Positions 1-7,837 of a stretch of 64,000 bases of DNA are shown here, one piece after another; position 1 is the stretch's first letter; each line of letters begins with the position of its first letter. This DNA is from Candidatus Villigracilis adiacens (GTDB lineage: Bacteria > Chloroflexota > Anaerolineae > Anaerolineales > Villigracilaceae). The stretch is taken from the NCBI GenBank assembly GCA_016703605.1, contig JADJBU010000002.1, forward strand, positions 124,001 through 188,000, written 5' to 3'. Position numbers and translations under genes: made by a program. Below the pieces are notes generated by a model. The model was given only the letters and a program-made list of their open reading frames with translations. It was not told the origin of the DNA and did no database searches.

Positions 1-1
1 C

Positions 2-766
2 GAAGATGAAGAAGTATCGAAGGAACTCGAAAAGGAATACAAGAAGCGCGGTATCAAGATTCTGACCGGGCACAAAGTTGAATCTGTCGAAGCGGCCAAG
101 ACCGGCGTGAAGGTCAAGGTATCAGCGGAAGGAAAGGAAACGGTCCTTGAAGCAGACCAGGCGTTAGTCGCGATCGGGTTCCGTCCCAATTCCAAAGGAC
201 TCGGACTCGAAGAAGTCGGCGTGAAGGTCAGCGAGCGCGGATTTGTCGAAGTGGACGAAAAAATGCAGACCAACGTGCCCGGCATTTGGGCAGTTGGCGA
301 TGTGACCGGCAAACTGATGCTGGCGCACGTCGGCTCGGCGATGGGCATTGTGGCTGCCGAACACATCGGCGGACACGAAACCGTGACCCTTGATTACGAA
401 ATGATGCCGCGTGCCACGTACTCATACCCGCAGGTCGCTTCGTTCGGGTTGACCGAGGCGCAGGCAAAAGAAAAAGGCTACACCATCAAGGTGGGGCGCT
501 TCCCCTTCCAGGCAAATGGCAAGGCGCTTGGGCTTGGCGATTACGCAGGCTTCGTCAAGATCGTCACCGACGAAAAATACGGCGAAATTCTCGGCGCGCA
601 CATGATCGGGCCCGAAGTGACCGAACTGCTGCCCGAACTGACCCTCGCGCGCATGATGGAACTGACCCCGCACGAGATCGCCCGTAACGTGCATGCCCAC
701 CCCACACTTTCCGAAGCGATCATGGAAGCGGCTCACGGCGCCAGCGGGACGCCGATTCATATTTAG
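2..766 (+). CDS. lpdA: dihydrolipoyl dehydrogenase, C-terminal part
   Basis: The frame is open from the window edge, so only the last 254 residues are present. The product is the FAD- and NAD-dependent E3 component of 2-oxoacid dehydrogenase or glycine cleavage complexes, which reoxidises dihydrolipoamide. Seen here are the second FAD-contacting segment (VPGIWAVGDVTGKLMLAHVG), the dimerisation domain, and near the C-terminus the catalytic His-Glu motif HAHPTLSEA of disulfide oxidoreductases. The active-site CxxxxC pair would lie upstream of the window. It ends in a strong terminator at 840-871. The partner E1/E2 genes are not visible. The family call is firm; which complex it serves is unknown. 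Confidence 0.93.
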   Translation, partial: EDEEVSKELEKEYKKRGIKILTGHKVESVEAAKTGVKVKVSAEGKETVLEADQALVAIGFRPNSKGLGLEEVGVKVSERGFVEVDEKMQTNVPGIWAVGDVTGKLMLAHVGSAMGIVAAEHIGGHETVTLDYEMMPRATYSYPQVASFGLTEAQAKEKGYTIKVGRFPFQANGKALGLGDYAGFVKIVTDEKYGEILGAHMIGPEVTELLPELTLARMMELTPHEIARNVHAHPTLSEAIMEAAHGASGTPIHI

Positions 767-839
767 AAGTACCGCAAGATTCAATATGCGCTTGCAGTGA
801 CAGGTCAAAAGTCAGGAGACTTTCGACTCCGTAAAACAA

Positions 840-871
840 AATCTCCGGTCTCTTGAGAGACCGGAGATTTT
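840..871 (+). terminator. intrinsic terminator after lpdA
   Basis: A 13-bp perfect stem (AATCTCCGGTCTC paired with GAGACCGGAGATT, 2-nt loop) is followed by a T run. The opposite strand also has a T-rich tail, so it probably also ends the minus-strand gene that stops at 892. Confidence 0.85.
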
Positions 872-891
872 TTACAAAAGACTCAAAAGTT

Positions 892-1662
892 CTATTTCAA
901 CTGTTCCTTCACCGCGTCATAAATTCCCGGCGTGGTTGCGAGGATGGACATGGGAGGGGCGAGGAAATCGTCACGCCCATCAATCGCCGTGACCTTTGCC
1001 CCCGCTTCGGAGGCGATCAACCCCCCGGCAGCGACATCCCAGGCTTTGAGTTTGAATTCCCAAAAGCCGTCGAAACGTCCCGCGCCGACGTAACAGGCAT
1101 CCAGAGCCGCGGAACCGAGGCGGCGCACACCCTGGGTCTTCTTGGCGAGCCGTTCAAAGTATTTGAAGTTATCGAGGTCGGTGTCCCAGGTATCGTAGGG
1201 GAAGCCGGTGACCAGCAGGGATTTTTGAAGTTCGGTTGTATTCGAAACGTTGATTCGTTTTCCGTTCAAAAAAGCGCCTTTGCCTTTTTCAGCGGAAAAA
1301 AGTTCGTCGCGCATCGGGTCGTAGACAACGCCCAGGGTCAGACGTTCGTTCGAGGCGAAGCCGATGGAAACGCAAAAGATAGGGATGTGATGCGCGTAAT
1401 TGACCGTGCCGTCGAGCGGGTCGATGTACCACAGGTCTTCGTTGCTGCCCTGAATGTTTCCGCTTTCTTCGGCGAGGATGTGACCGCCGGGGAAGGCGGA
1501 TTTTATTTCGCCGAGTAAAAAGGCTTCAGAGGCATGGTCGGCTTCGGTCACAAGATCAATCGTCCCCTTGTAATGAATCGTATGCTCTTTATTGTATCCA
1601 TCACGGAGGATGGATCCGGCTTGGCGGGCGAGTCGTTCCAGATCGGAGAGAGTCGGCTTCAT
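892..1662 (-). CDS. inositol monophosphatase family phosphatase
   Basis: A Mg2+-dependent phosphomonoesterase of the inositol monophosphatase/SuhB family, 256 residues from the chosen start, the usual length. The metal-binding motifs are clear: LAEESGN, then WYIDPLDGTVNYAHH, and near the C-terminus KAWDVAAGGLIASEAGA. The ATG at 1662 is preferred over the in-frame ATG five codons upstream because it overlaps the stop of the preceding arginase gene as ATGA, a typical translationally coupled pair. The substrate could be inositol-1-phosphate, histidinol phosphate, fructose-1,6-bisphosphate or another small phosphate; the sequence does not decide it. Coupling to arginase does not suggest an obvious pathway link. 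Confidence 0.9.
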   Translation of the reverse strand: MKPTLSDLERLARQAGSILRDGYNKEHTIHYKGTIDLVTEADHASEAFLLGEIKSAFPGGHILAEESGNIQGSNEDLWYIDPLDGTVNYAHHIPIFCVSIGFASNERLTLGVVYDPMRDELFSAEKGKGAFLNGKRINVSNTTELQKSLLVTGFPYDTWDTDLDNFKYFERLAKKTQGVRRLGSAALDACYVGAGRFDGFWEFKLKAWDVAAGGLIASEAGAKVTAIDGRDDFLAPPMSILATTPGIYDAVKEQLK

Positions 1663-2564
1663 GAAAGTCCATTCCAAATGCGGCGCCCGAGGGCGGAGAG
1701 GGCGAAGTCTACTGCCAGCAGGGCTGTGCGGTTTTGTACGTCGAGGATGGGGTTGACTTCGACGAGGTCCATGCCGATCAGTTTGCCGGTTTCGGCGATC
1801 ATCTCGCAGGCGAGATGCGCTTCGCGCTGGGTAAGCCCGGCTGGCACGGGGGTTCCTACGCCGGGGGCGTGTTCGGGGTCGAGCGAATCGAGATCGAGGG
1901 AGAGGTAGATGCCGTCCACATCGCGGCTGACGCGTTCGATGGCTTTTTCGAGCACCGTGACCATGCCATAGCGGTCGATCTGCTCCATGCCCATTACCAT
2001 TGACCCGGCATTTTGCAAATTGACCTTCTCGCCTTCATCGAGGTCGCGCGCGCCGACGATGGCGATCTTTTTCGGGTCGATGACCGGGACCGGCTCATCC
2101 CACAATTGCACAAGGCTTTTATCGCCAAGCCCCGCAAGAATGGCAAGCGACATGCCGTGGATGTTGCCCGAGGGTGTCGTTTCGGCGGTGTTGAAATCGC
2201 CGTGCGCGTCGAGCCAGATGACTCCGATCTTGCGATTGCGAGCCGCGCCGCGCACCGAGCCGATGGAAAGCGAGTGATCGCCCCCGATGACCAGCGGAAA
2301 GTTGCCCGCCTGCGCCGAAGTGGATACCGCGCCGGACACCCTGCGCGACATCGGGATGATGCAGTCGATATATTTCAATTTTGGGTTGGTGATACTGCAC
2401 ATCTCGGCGATGGGCACTTCCACGTTGCCTTCATCGTTGACGGTGTAACCGAGCGATTCAAGTTTGGGTTGTAAATGCGCGTATCGGATGGCGCTGGGTC
2501 CCATATCCACGCCGCGCCTGTCTGCGCCGAGGTCGATGGGTACGCCGATAACATCAATTTGCAT
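1659..2564 (-). CDS. rocF: arginase
   Basis: Hydrolyses L-arginine to ornithine and urea with a binuclear Mn2+ centre. All ligand motifs of the ureohydrolase fold are present: GGDHSLSIG, DAHGDFNT and the SLDLDSLDPEHAPGVG stretch, and the 301-residue length is typical of RocF-type arginases rather than agmatinases. It is the first gene of a two-gene minus-strand unit, overlapping the phosphatase start by four bases. The upstream spacer holds AAGGAGAATC-like Shine-Dalgarno sequence just before the ATG and then a heptamer repeat. Together with imidazolonepropionase 1.1 kb upstream it indicates amino-acid catabolism. Confidence 0.93.
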   Translation of the reverse strand: MQIDVIGVPIDLGADRRGVDMGPSAIRYAHLQPKLESLGYTVNDEGNVEVPIAEMCSITNPKLKYIDCIIPMSRRVSGAVSTSAQAGNFPLVIGGDHSLSIGSVRGAARNRKIGVIWLDAHGDFNTAETTPSGNIHGMSLAILAGLGDKSLVQLWDEPVPVIDPKKIAIVGARDLDEGEKVNLQNAGSMVMGMEQIDRYGMVTVLEKAIERVSRDVDGIYLSLDLDSLDPEHAPGVGTPVPAGLTQREAHLACEMIAETGKLIGMDLVEVNPILDVQNRTALLAVDFALSALGRRIWNGLS

Positions 2565-2587
2565 AAGATTCTCCTGAATAAGAGTGA

Positions 2588-2622
2588 TTGGTAATTGGTA
2601 ATTGGTAATTGGTAATTGGTAA
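2588..2622 (+). repeat. heptanucleotide tandem repeat (TTGGTAA)x5
   Basis: Five perfect copies of a 7-mer lie in the spacer upstream of arginase. The same 7-mer phrase reappears, degenerate, inside copA at 55050-55096. Confidence 0.9.
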
Positions 2623-2677
2623 TTTGAGATTGATTCTATATGGATGGAAGTTTCTCACCGACTTCCATTCACTGATT

Positions 2678-3685
<1,008 letters not shown>

Positions 3686-3690
3686 AATGA

Positions 3691-4965
3691 TTACGCCGTC
3701 CGATAATAGCCCACGTCCACCGAGTAGACCTGTCCGCGTTTGATGATGTGCTTGACGAGGTTCGTCCCGTAACGATAACCGATCTGCCGGTAATCGTTCA
3801 CAGACAGGATGAGCATATCCGCCTGTTTGCCGGCTTCGATGGAACCGACCGAATCCGCGCGGCGAATGGCATGGGCGGCATTGATGGTGGCGGCGGCAAT
3901 CGCCTGCGCGGGCGTCAACTTCATGTATCGGCAGGCGAGGGCAATGGCGAATTGCATCGACTCGTTCCATGAGGTGCCGGGGTTGCAATCGGTGGCGATG
4001 GCAAGCATGGCATTGGCATCGAGCAATTTTTTCGCGGGCGTGTAATGGGATTCCGCCAGCCCAAACGGGGTACACGGGAGGGCGACCGCCACCGTATCGG
4101 ACCTGCCCAGCGCTTCGATATCCGCATCAGACGTGACCACGAGATGGTCTGCCGACGCGGCGTTCATCTCCGCTGCAAGCGACGCCCCGCCGAGGTTATC
4201 GAACTCGTCGGCGTGGATCTTGAGCGGGAATCCCAGCGACCGTGCCCGGGTCAGGATCTGACGCGACTGCTCGAGAGTGAAGGCTTTCGTCTCGCAGAAG
4301 ACATCCACAAAGGGTGGAGAGTGGCGCGGGGCATGAGTCTCCCACCATTCCTTCAGCATGGGCAGCATGGTATTGGCGACCTCGTCGGCGTAGGCTTGCG
4401 GGTCCTCCCTGTATTCGGGGGCAATGGCATGAGCGCCCAGAAAGGTGAAGGCAAGTTCGAGCGGACTTTCATCATTGAGGGCGATCAGGGCTTTCAGCAG
4501 GCGCAGTTCGGTGGATGTCTGCAAACCGTAACCGGTCTTGGCTTCGGCTGTGGTGGTGCCGTGCCGGAACATCCGTAACATGCGCGGACGGGTCTCCGCC
4601 ATCAGCGTTTCGATGCTGGCAGTGCGCGTGGCTTTGACCGTGGAAAGGATGCCGCCGCCCGCCGCGAGGATGTCGAGGTAGGGCGTGCCGGACATCTTCA
4701 TTTCGAATTCATTCGCCCGGTCACCCGCCCATATCAAATGGGTGTGAGGGTCGACGAAGCCGGGCATAAGCACACAGCGCCCCGCGTCGAGGGTTGGTTC
4801 ATCGGGGTAGGCATTGCGGAGTTCGTCGGTCGTGCCGACAGCGACGATCCTTTCTTCGCGCATGACGACGGCGCCGTTTTCGATCACCCCGAGCGAGCCG
4901 AGCGCCTTTCCGCGTTGGGGTCCGCCGGTAAGGGTCAGGAGTTGGGAGGCTGAATGGATGAGCAT
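3691..4965 (-). CDS. hutI: imidazolonepropionase
   Basis: Third step of histidine degradation: hydrolyses imidazolone-5-propionate to N-formimidoyl-glutamate. A 424-residue amidohydrolase-superfamily protein with the metal-binding VDPHTHLIWAGDRANEF motif, LKIHADEFDNLGG, and ATDCNPGTSWNESM near the C-terminus, all characteristic of HutI. hutH, hutU and hutG are not in the window. A diguanylate cyclase follows only five bases after the stop, so the two are probably cotranscribed. Confidence 0.94.
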   Translation of the reverse strand: MLIHSASQLLTLTGGPQRGKALGSLGVIENGAVVMREERIVAVGTTDELRNAYPDEPTLDAGRCVLMPGFVDPHTHLIWAGDRANEFEMKMSGTPYLDILAAGGGILSTVKATRTASIETLMAETRPRMLRMFRHGTTTAEAKTGYGLQTSTELRLLKALIALNDESPLELAFTFLGAHAIAPEYREDPQAYADEVANTMLPMLKEWWETHAPRHSPPFVDVFCETKAFTLEQSRQILTRARSLGFPLKIHADEFDNLGGASLAAEMNAASADHLVVTSDADIEALGRSDTVAVALPCTPFGLAESHYTPAKKLLDANAMLAIATDCNPGTSWNESMQFAIALACRYMKLTPAQAIAAATINAAHAIRRADSVGSIEAGKQADMLILSVNDYRQIGYRYGTNLVKHIIKRGQVYSVDVGYYRTA

Positions 4966-5095
4966 GGGATCACCGGGAATGTTGGGATGAGGTATTTAAC
5001 CACAATTTGCCAGGATTCGCCGGTTTATTAGAATTCGCCCTGCCTTCGCAGCCTACTGAATAAAGTCAGTTTACAAGAATGCAAGACAGGTACCA

Positions 5096-5123
5096 TTGAC
5101 TTTTCAACTCATTAACGTAGAAT
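5096..5123 (+). promoter_or_regulatory. promoter of first pilin gene
   Basis: TTGACT and TAGAAT separated by 16 bp, a good sigma-70-type match, 60 bases upstream of the first pilin start. Confidence 0.65.
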
Positions 5124-5185
5124 TAAACTGTAGGTGTCCGAAAGGTTACTTTCGGCAAAAATCCCAAAGAAAGGAGAAAAAAGCC

Positions 5186-5347
5186 ATGTTATTCTCACCC
5201 AAAGAAAAAGGCCAAGGCCTGGTCGAGTATGCGTTGATTCTTGTTTTGGTTGCCATTGTCGTTATCGCTGTCCTTATGGTCCTCGGCCCCATCATTGGCA
5301 ACGTCTTCAGCGCTGTCAATGACAGCCTAAGCAGTGTTTCCTCTTAG
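5186..5347 (+). CDS. Flp-type (type IVb) pilin, copy 1
   Basis: A 53-residue Flp/Fap pilin. It has a short hydrophilic leader ending KGQGLVEYALIL, where a prepilin peptidase would cut after the glycine and leave the conserved Glu at +5, followed by one long hydrophobic helix (about 17-42) and a short polar tail. An AAGGAG site lies ten bases upstream of the ATG. The gene has its own promoter and terminator and is almost identical to the second copy at 5593. No tad assembly genes (CpaF ATPase, TadB/C, secretin) are in the window, so the machinery must be elsewhere. Confidence 0.88.
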   Translation: MLFSPKEKGQGLVEYALILVLVAIVVIAVLMVLGPIIGNVFSAVNDSLSSVSS

Positions 5348-5368
5348 TTAGTTGATGTAGAAAGACAA

Positions 5369-5395
5369 AGTCCCATCGCAAGGTGGGGCTTTTTT
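5369..5395 (+). terminator. terminator after pilin copy 1
   Basis: Nine-pair stem with two G-U pairs (AGTCCCATC/GGTGGGGCT, loop GCAA) followed by a T run. Confidence 0.75.
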
Positions 5396-5513
5396 AAATG
5401 GGTAATAATATCCGGTCTTTTTGCCGGACAGAAATGCCCGCCCACCGGGAAAAATCCTATCCCATCATATATGAAAGGTTTTCATAACTGTTAGGAAAAA
5501 GCCCTTTAAGCAC

Positions 5514-5541
5514 TTGCAAAAATCGCCGCACCATGTAAAAT
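5514..5541 (+). promoter_or_regulatory. promoter of second pilin gene
   Basis: TTGCAA and TAAAAT separated by 16 bp, 52 bases upstream of the second pilin ATG. Confidence 0.6.
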
Positions 5542-5592
5542 AAGGTCATCTCAAGACAGTTGAGAAATTCTGAAGAAAGGAGAAAAAAAGCC

Positions 5593-5754
5593 ATGTTGTT
5601 CTCACCTAAAGAAAAAGGTCAAGGTTTGGTCGAATACGCGTTGATTCTCGTTTTGGTTGCCATTGTCGTTATCGCGGTCCTTATGGTACTCGGCCCCATC
5701 ATCGGTAACGTCTTCAGCACCATCAACGACAGCCTCAGCGGCGTCGGTTCATAG
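5593..5754 (+). CDS. Flp-type (type IVb) pilin, copy 2
   Basis: A 53-residue paralogue of the pilin at 5186; the proteins differ only in the last dozen residues (NVFSTINDSLSGVGS against NVFSAVNDSLSSVSS), while many third-codon positions differ, so selection has held the protein constant. The cleavage motif, Glu at +5 and hydrophobic helix are the same. AAAGGAG lies 11 bases upstream of the ATG. Independent promoter and terminator mean the two copies can be expressed separately. Confidence 0.88.
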   Translation: MLFSPKEKGQGLVEYALILVLVAIVVIAVLMVLGPIIGNVFSTINDSLSGVGS

Positions 5755-5770
5755 ACACCCGGTTTAGAAT

Positions 5771-5803
5771 AAAAAAGCCCCGTCGATGACGGGGCTTTTT
5801 TTG
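5771..5803. terminator. bidirectional terminator
   Basis: AAAAAAGCCCCGTC, loop, GACGGGGCTTTTTTT: a perfect stem with A and T runs on the two sides. It ends pilin copy 2 and, on the other strand, the MFS gene stopping at 5812. Confidence 0.85.
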
Positions 5804-5811
5804 TCGAATTC

Positions 5812-6957
5812 TCATTCGTGGTGTCTTGAAACGTACCACACCGCCGCCAGCCCGAGCAGATTTAAAACGATTGCGGCACCCATGTTATAGGAAAAGCCCG
5901 CCAAATACAGGGACGGCGCCAGCCAGGCACCCAATGCCCTGCCAACAGAATGACCCGCCCCGGCAAAGGAAAGCATGGTCACCCGCGCGCCCGGCAGGAC
6001 TTCGGTGATCAGGGGGATGATGCTGACAATGGTGAACTCAAAGGTGATGTAGAAAATAAACAACCCGATCATCGCGCCCACCTGTGTCCGGCCGATGAAG
6101 GTGAGCAGAACAGCCGCGATGCAATTGGCAAGGATGCCCAACCCCGAGGCGCGCACCTTCCCGAGCCGGTCCACGAGCGCAAATACCAACCCCTCCCCGC
6201 CCAATTCGGATAAACCGATGATGGCAGATGCCGCCCCCAGTGCGGCGATCTGTAACTTGAATGAATCCTCCAGCCACAAGCCGAAGACGATGTTGACGAC
6301 TTCATTCGCGGCAGAGACGGTAAGTCCGATGGAAATTGCAGCCATGCTGACCGGCGAGGTGAGAATCTGCCTTGCATTGCCGAAGACACCGTCTGCATGG
6401 CGGGATGGACGCGTGGAATCTTTCAACGCCAATGCAATATATAGGAAGGCGGCGATCCCCAGGACGCCCAGAACCATGAAAGGGGCAGACCAGCCGGAAC
6501 GCGAGATCAGCCAGCCCGCGGCGGGGATGCCGAGGATAAAGGCGAGCGACCAGGCAAATTCAAGGATGGCGACCGCGCTTCCGCGTTCGATGTAGGGCGT
6601 ATGGTCCGATACGTATGCGGTGAGGGATGGGTCGAAAAAAACCTTGGCAAGCAGGGCGAGGACAAGGGCAATCCCAAGTGAGGTGATTGTCGGCATAAAG
6701 GCGACAATACCCATGCCCAACACAAAACATGCCAGCCCCAGCAACATGCCGAATTTCCGTCCGCGGGGTTCGAGGAACGGGATGATAAAAGGGCTGACCG
6801 CCCCGGCAATGGCTCGGTTTGCGATCAAACCCGAAATCGTTTGAATATCCACGCCGAGACCACGGGCAAAGACAGGCAGGAAGGGATAGATCATCCGGTG
6901 CGCGGTATTAAGCGCCGCGCGGACGGCGGTGTAGGTGAGCAACTTAAGCCGGGACAT
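5812..6957 (-). CDS. MFS transporter
   Basis: A 381-residue inner-membrane protein with about 12 hydrophobic segments and the MFS loop-2 signature in variant form (EPRGRKFGMLLG). The substrate cannot be told from sequence; the general look is of drug/metabolite efflux permeases. The start lies two bases after the stop of the preceding membrane-protein gene, so the two form an operon. Confidence 0.82.
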   Translation of the reverse strand: MSRLKLLTYTAVRAALNTAHRMIYPFLPVFARGLGVDIQTISGLIANRAIAGAVSPFIIPFLEPRGRKFGMLLGLACFVLGMGIVAFMPTITSLGIALVLALLAKVFFDPSLTAYVSDHTPYIERGSAVAILEFAWSLAFILGIPAAGWLISRSGWSAPFMVLGVLGIAAFLYIALALKDSTRPSRHADGVFGNARQILTSPVSMAAISIGLTVSAANEVVNIVFGLWLEDSFKLQIAALGAASAIIGLSELGGEGLVFALVDRLGKVRASGLGILANCIAAVLLTFIGRTQVGAMIGLFIFYITFEFTIVSIIPLITEVLPGARVTMLSFAGAGHSVGRALGAWLAPSLYLAGFSYNMGAAIVLNLLGLAAVWYVSRHHE

Positions 6958-6959
6958 TT

Positions 6960-7574
6960 TTATTTTCGGGATGCCGGTTCGAAGCCCAGCAGGATGCGCG
7001 CAAGGAAGTATGCCGCCAGCAATGCCAGCAGGTTCAACGCGGCGAAGAAGCCGATGATGGCGTAGTTCCCCGAATTGAAAATGGGGGACGGCGGCGGATG
7101 CATGATGTTCTCTGCGGCGGCGAAGATGACGCGCAGGGTGATGATGTACGCGATGTTTGCCAGCGAAGTCAGCCAGGGGATATTGAAGAACGACAGCCCG
7201 ACCTGTAAAAGGATGCCGGTAATGGCAAAGATCACTGCAAGTCGGAAGCGCGGTTCGGCGAGGAAGAGACCGTTCCAGTTGGCTTGCATGGCGAGCATGG
7301 ACAAGGGCAGGTAGGAAACCCAGAAGATGACGCCGGTTTTGCCGAGCGCCGCGCTCCAGGCGTGGAAAAGGTCACGTTGCAGGACCAGCCCTAAAAGTCC
7401 GGAAAGAGCCGCGGCTAGGAAGGCAAGTTCGGCTGTGAGGACCCAGGCTCCGTGCAGATAAACGAGGCGGACGTTCGATCCCAACGATTGTTCTTCGGGT
7501 CCGAACATGGCGAGGACGGCAATCAACAGGAGGGCGATCAATAAATAAGCCGGAAACGATTTGACTTTGGTCAT
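6960..7574 (-). CDS. six-TM membrane protein of unknown function
   Basis: A 204-residue protein that is almost entirely hydrophobic, with about six membrane helices. The segment NVRLVYLHGAWVLTAELAFL weakly resembles the start of CcmC/CcsA-type cytochrome c biogenesis proteins (VRxVYxHVPxAW), but the WWD-type haem-handling motif is not seen, so this is only a hint. It is the first gene of a pair with the MFS transporter and is divergent from the riboswitch-controlled ATPase. Confidence 0.65.
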   Translation of the reverse strand: MTKVKSFPAYLLIALLLIAVLAMFGPEEQSLGSNVRLVYLHGAWVLTAELAFLAAALSGLLGLVLQRDLFHAWSAALGKTGVIFWVSYLPLSMLAMQANWNGLFLAEPRFRLAVIFAITGILLQVGLSFFNIPWLTSLANIAYIITLRVIFAAAENIMHPPPSPIFNSGNYAIIGFFAALNLLALLAAYFLARILLGFEPASRK

Positions 7575-7619
7575 GACTCGGATTGTAACCGACCCAACAT
7601 AACTGTTTGCGCGTATTTC

Positions 7620-7649
7620 TTGACAATCCTTTCGAGTGTGGGATAAACT
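7620..7649 (+). promoter_or_regulatory. promoter of the manganese riboswitch/ATPase unit
   Basis: A perfect TTGACA -35 followed by a GATAAACT -10 region (16-18 bp spacing, depending on register) directly upstream of the riboswitch. Confidence 0.65.
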
Positions 7650-7654
7650 CTAGC

Positions 7655-7797
7655 GCGTTTGGGGAGTAGCCTGCCTGCCATCCCCGCAGGACGCGTTGTC
7701 GTCAACCCATTGGCTGTAAAGTCATCGGCGGCGCGGACGTTTTAGACGTTTGGCGAGACCATCCACGGAGGCATGTGGTGGTCTCGCTTTTGTTTTC
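7655..7797 (+). promoter_or_regulatory. yybP-ykoY (Mn2+) riboswitch
   Basis: The leader carries the conserved words of this aptamer in order: GGGGAGTAGC (7661-7670), GTCGTCAAC (7698-7706) and GGCGAGACC (7752-7760). The last word is also the 5' arm of a terminator hairpin, so ligand binding and termination are mutually exclusive, as in transcriptional ON switches of this class. It sits in front of a cation P-type ATPase, a typical target of the family. Binding of Mn2+ is known for the family and inferred here. Confidence 0.85.
7753..7797 (+). terminator. riboswitch expression-platform terminator
   Basis: GCGAGACCATCCAC pairs with GTGGTGGTCTCGC (one bulge, 8-nt loop) and is followed by TTTTGTTTT; it uses the aptamer 3' strand. 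Confidence 0.8.
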
Positions 7798-7837
7798 AAC
7801 AGACCCAACTCCGAACATCCATTTTCAGGAGCAATGA

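Noticed and set aside
6960..7574. Naming the membrane protein CcmC/CcsA
   Set aside because: Only one short segment resembles CcmC; the haem-handling WWD motif and neighbouring ccm genes are absent.
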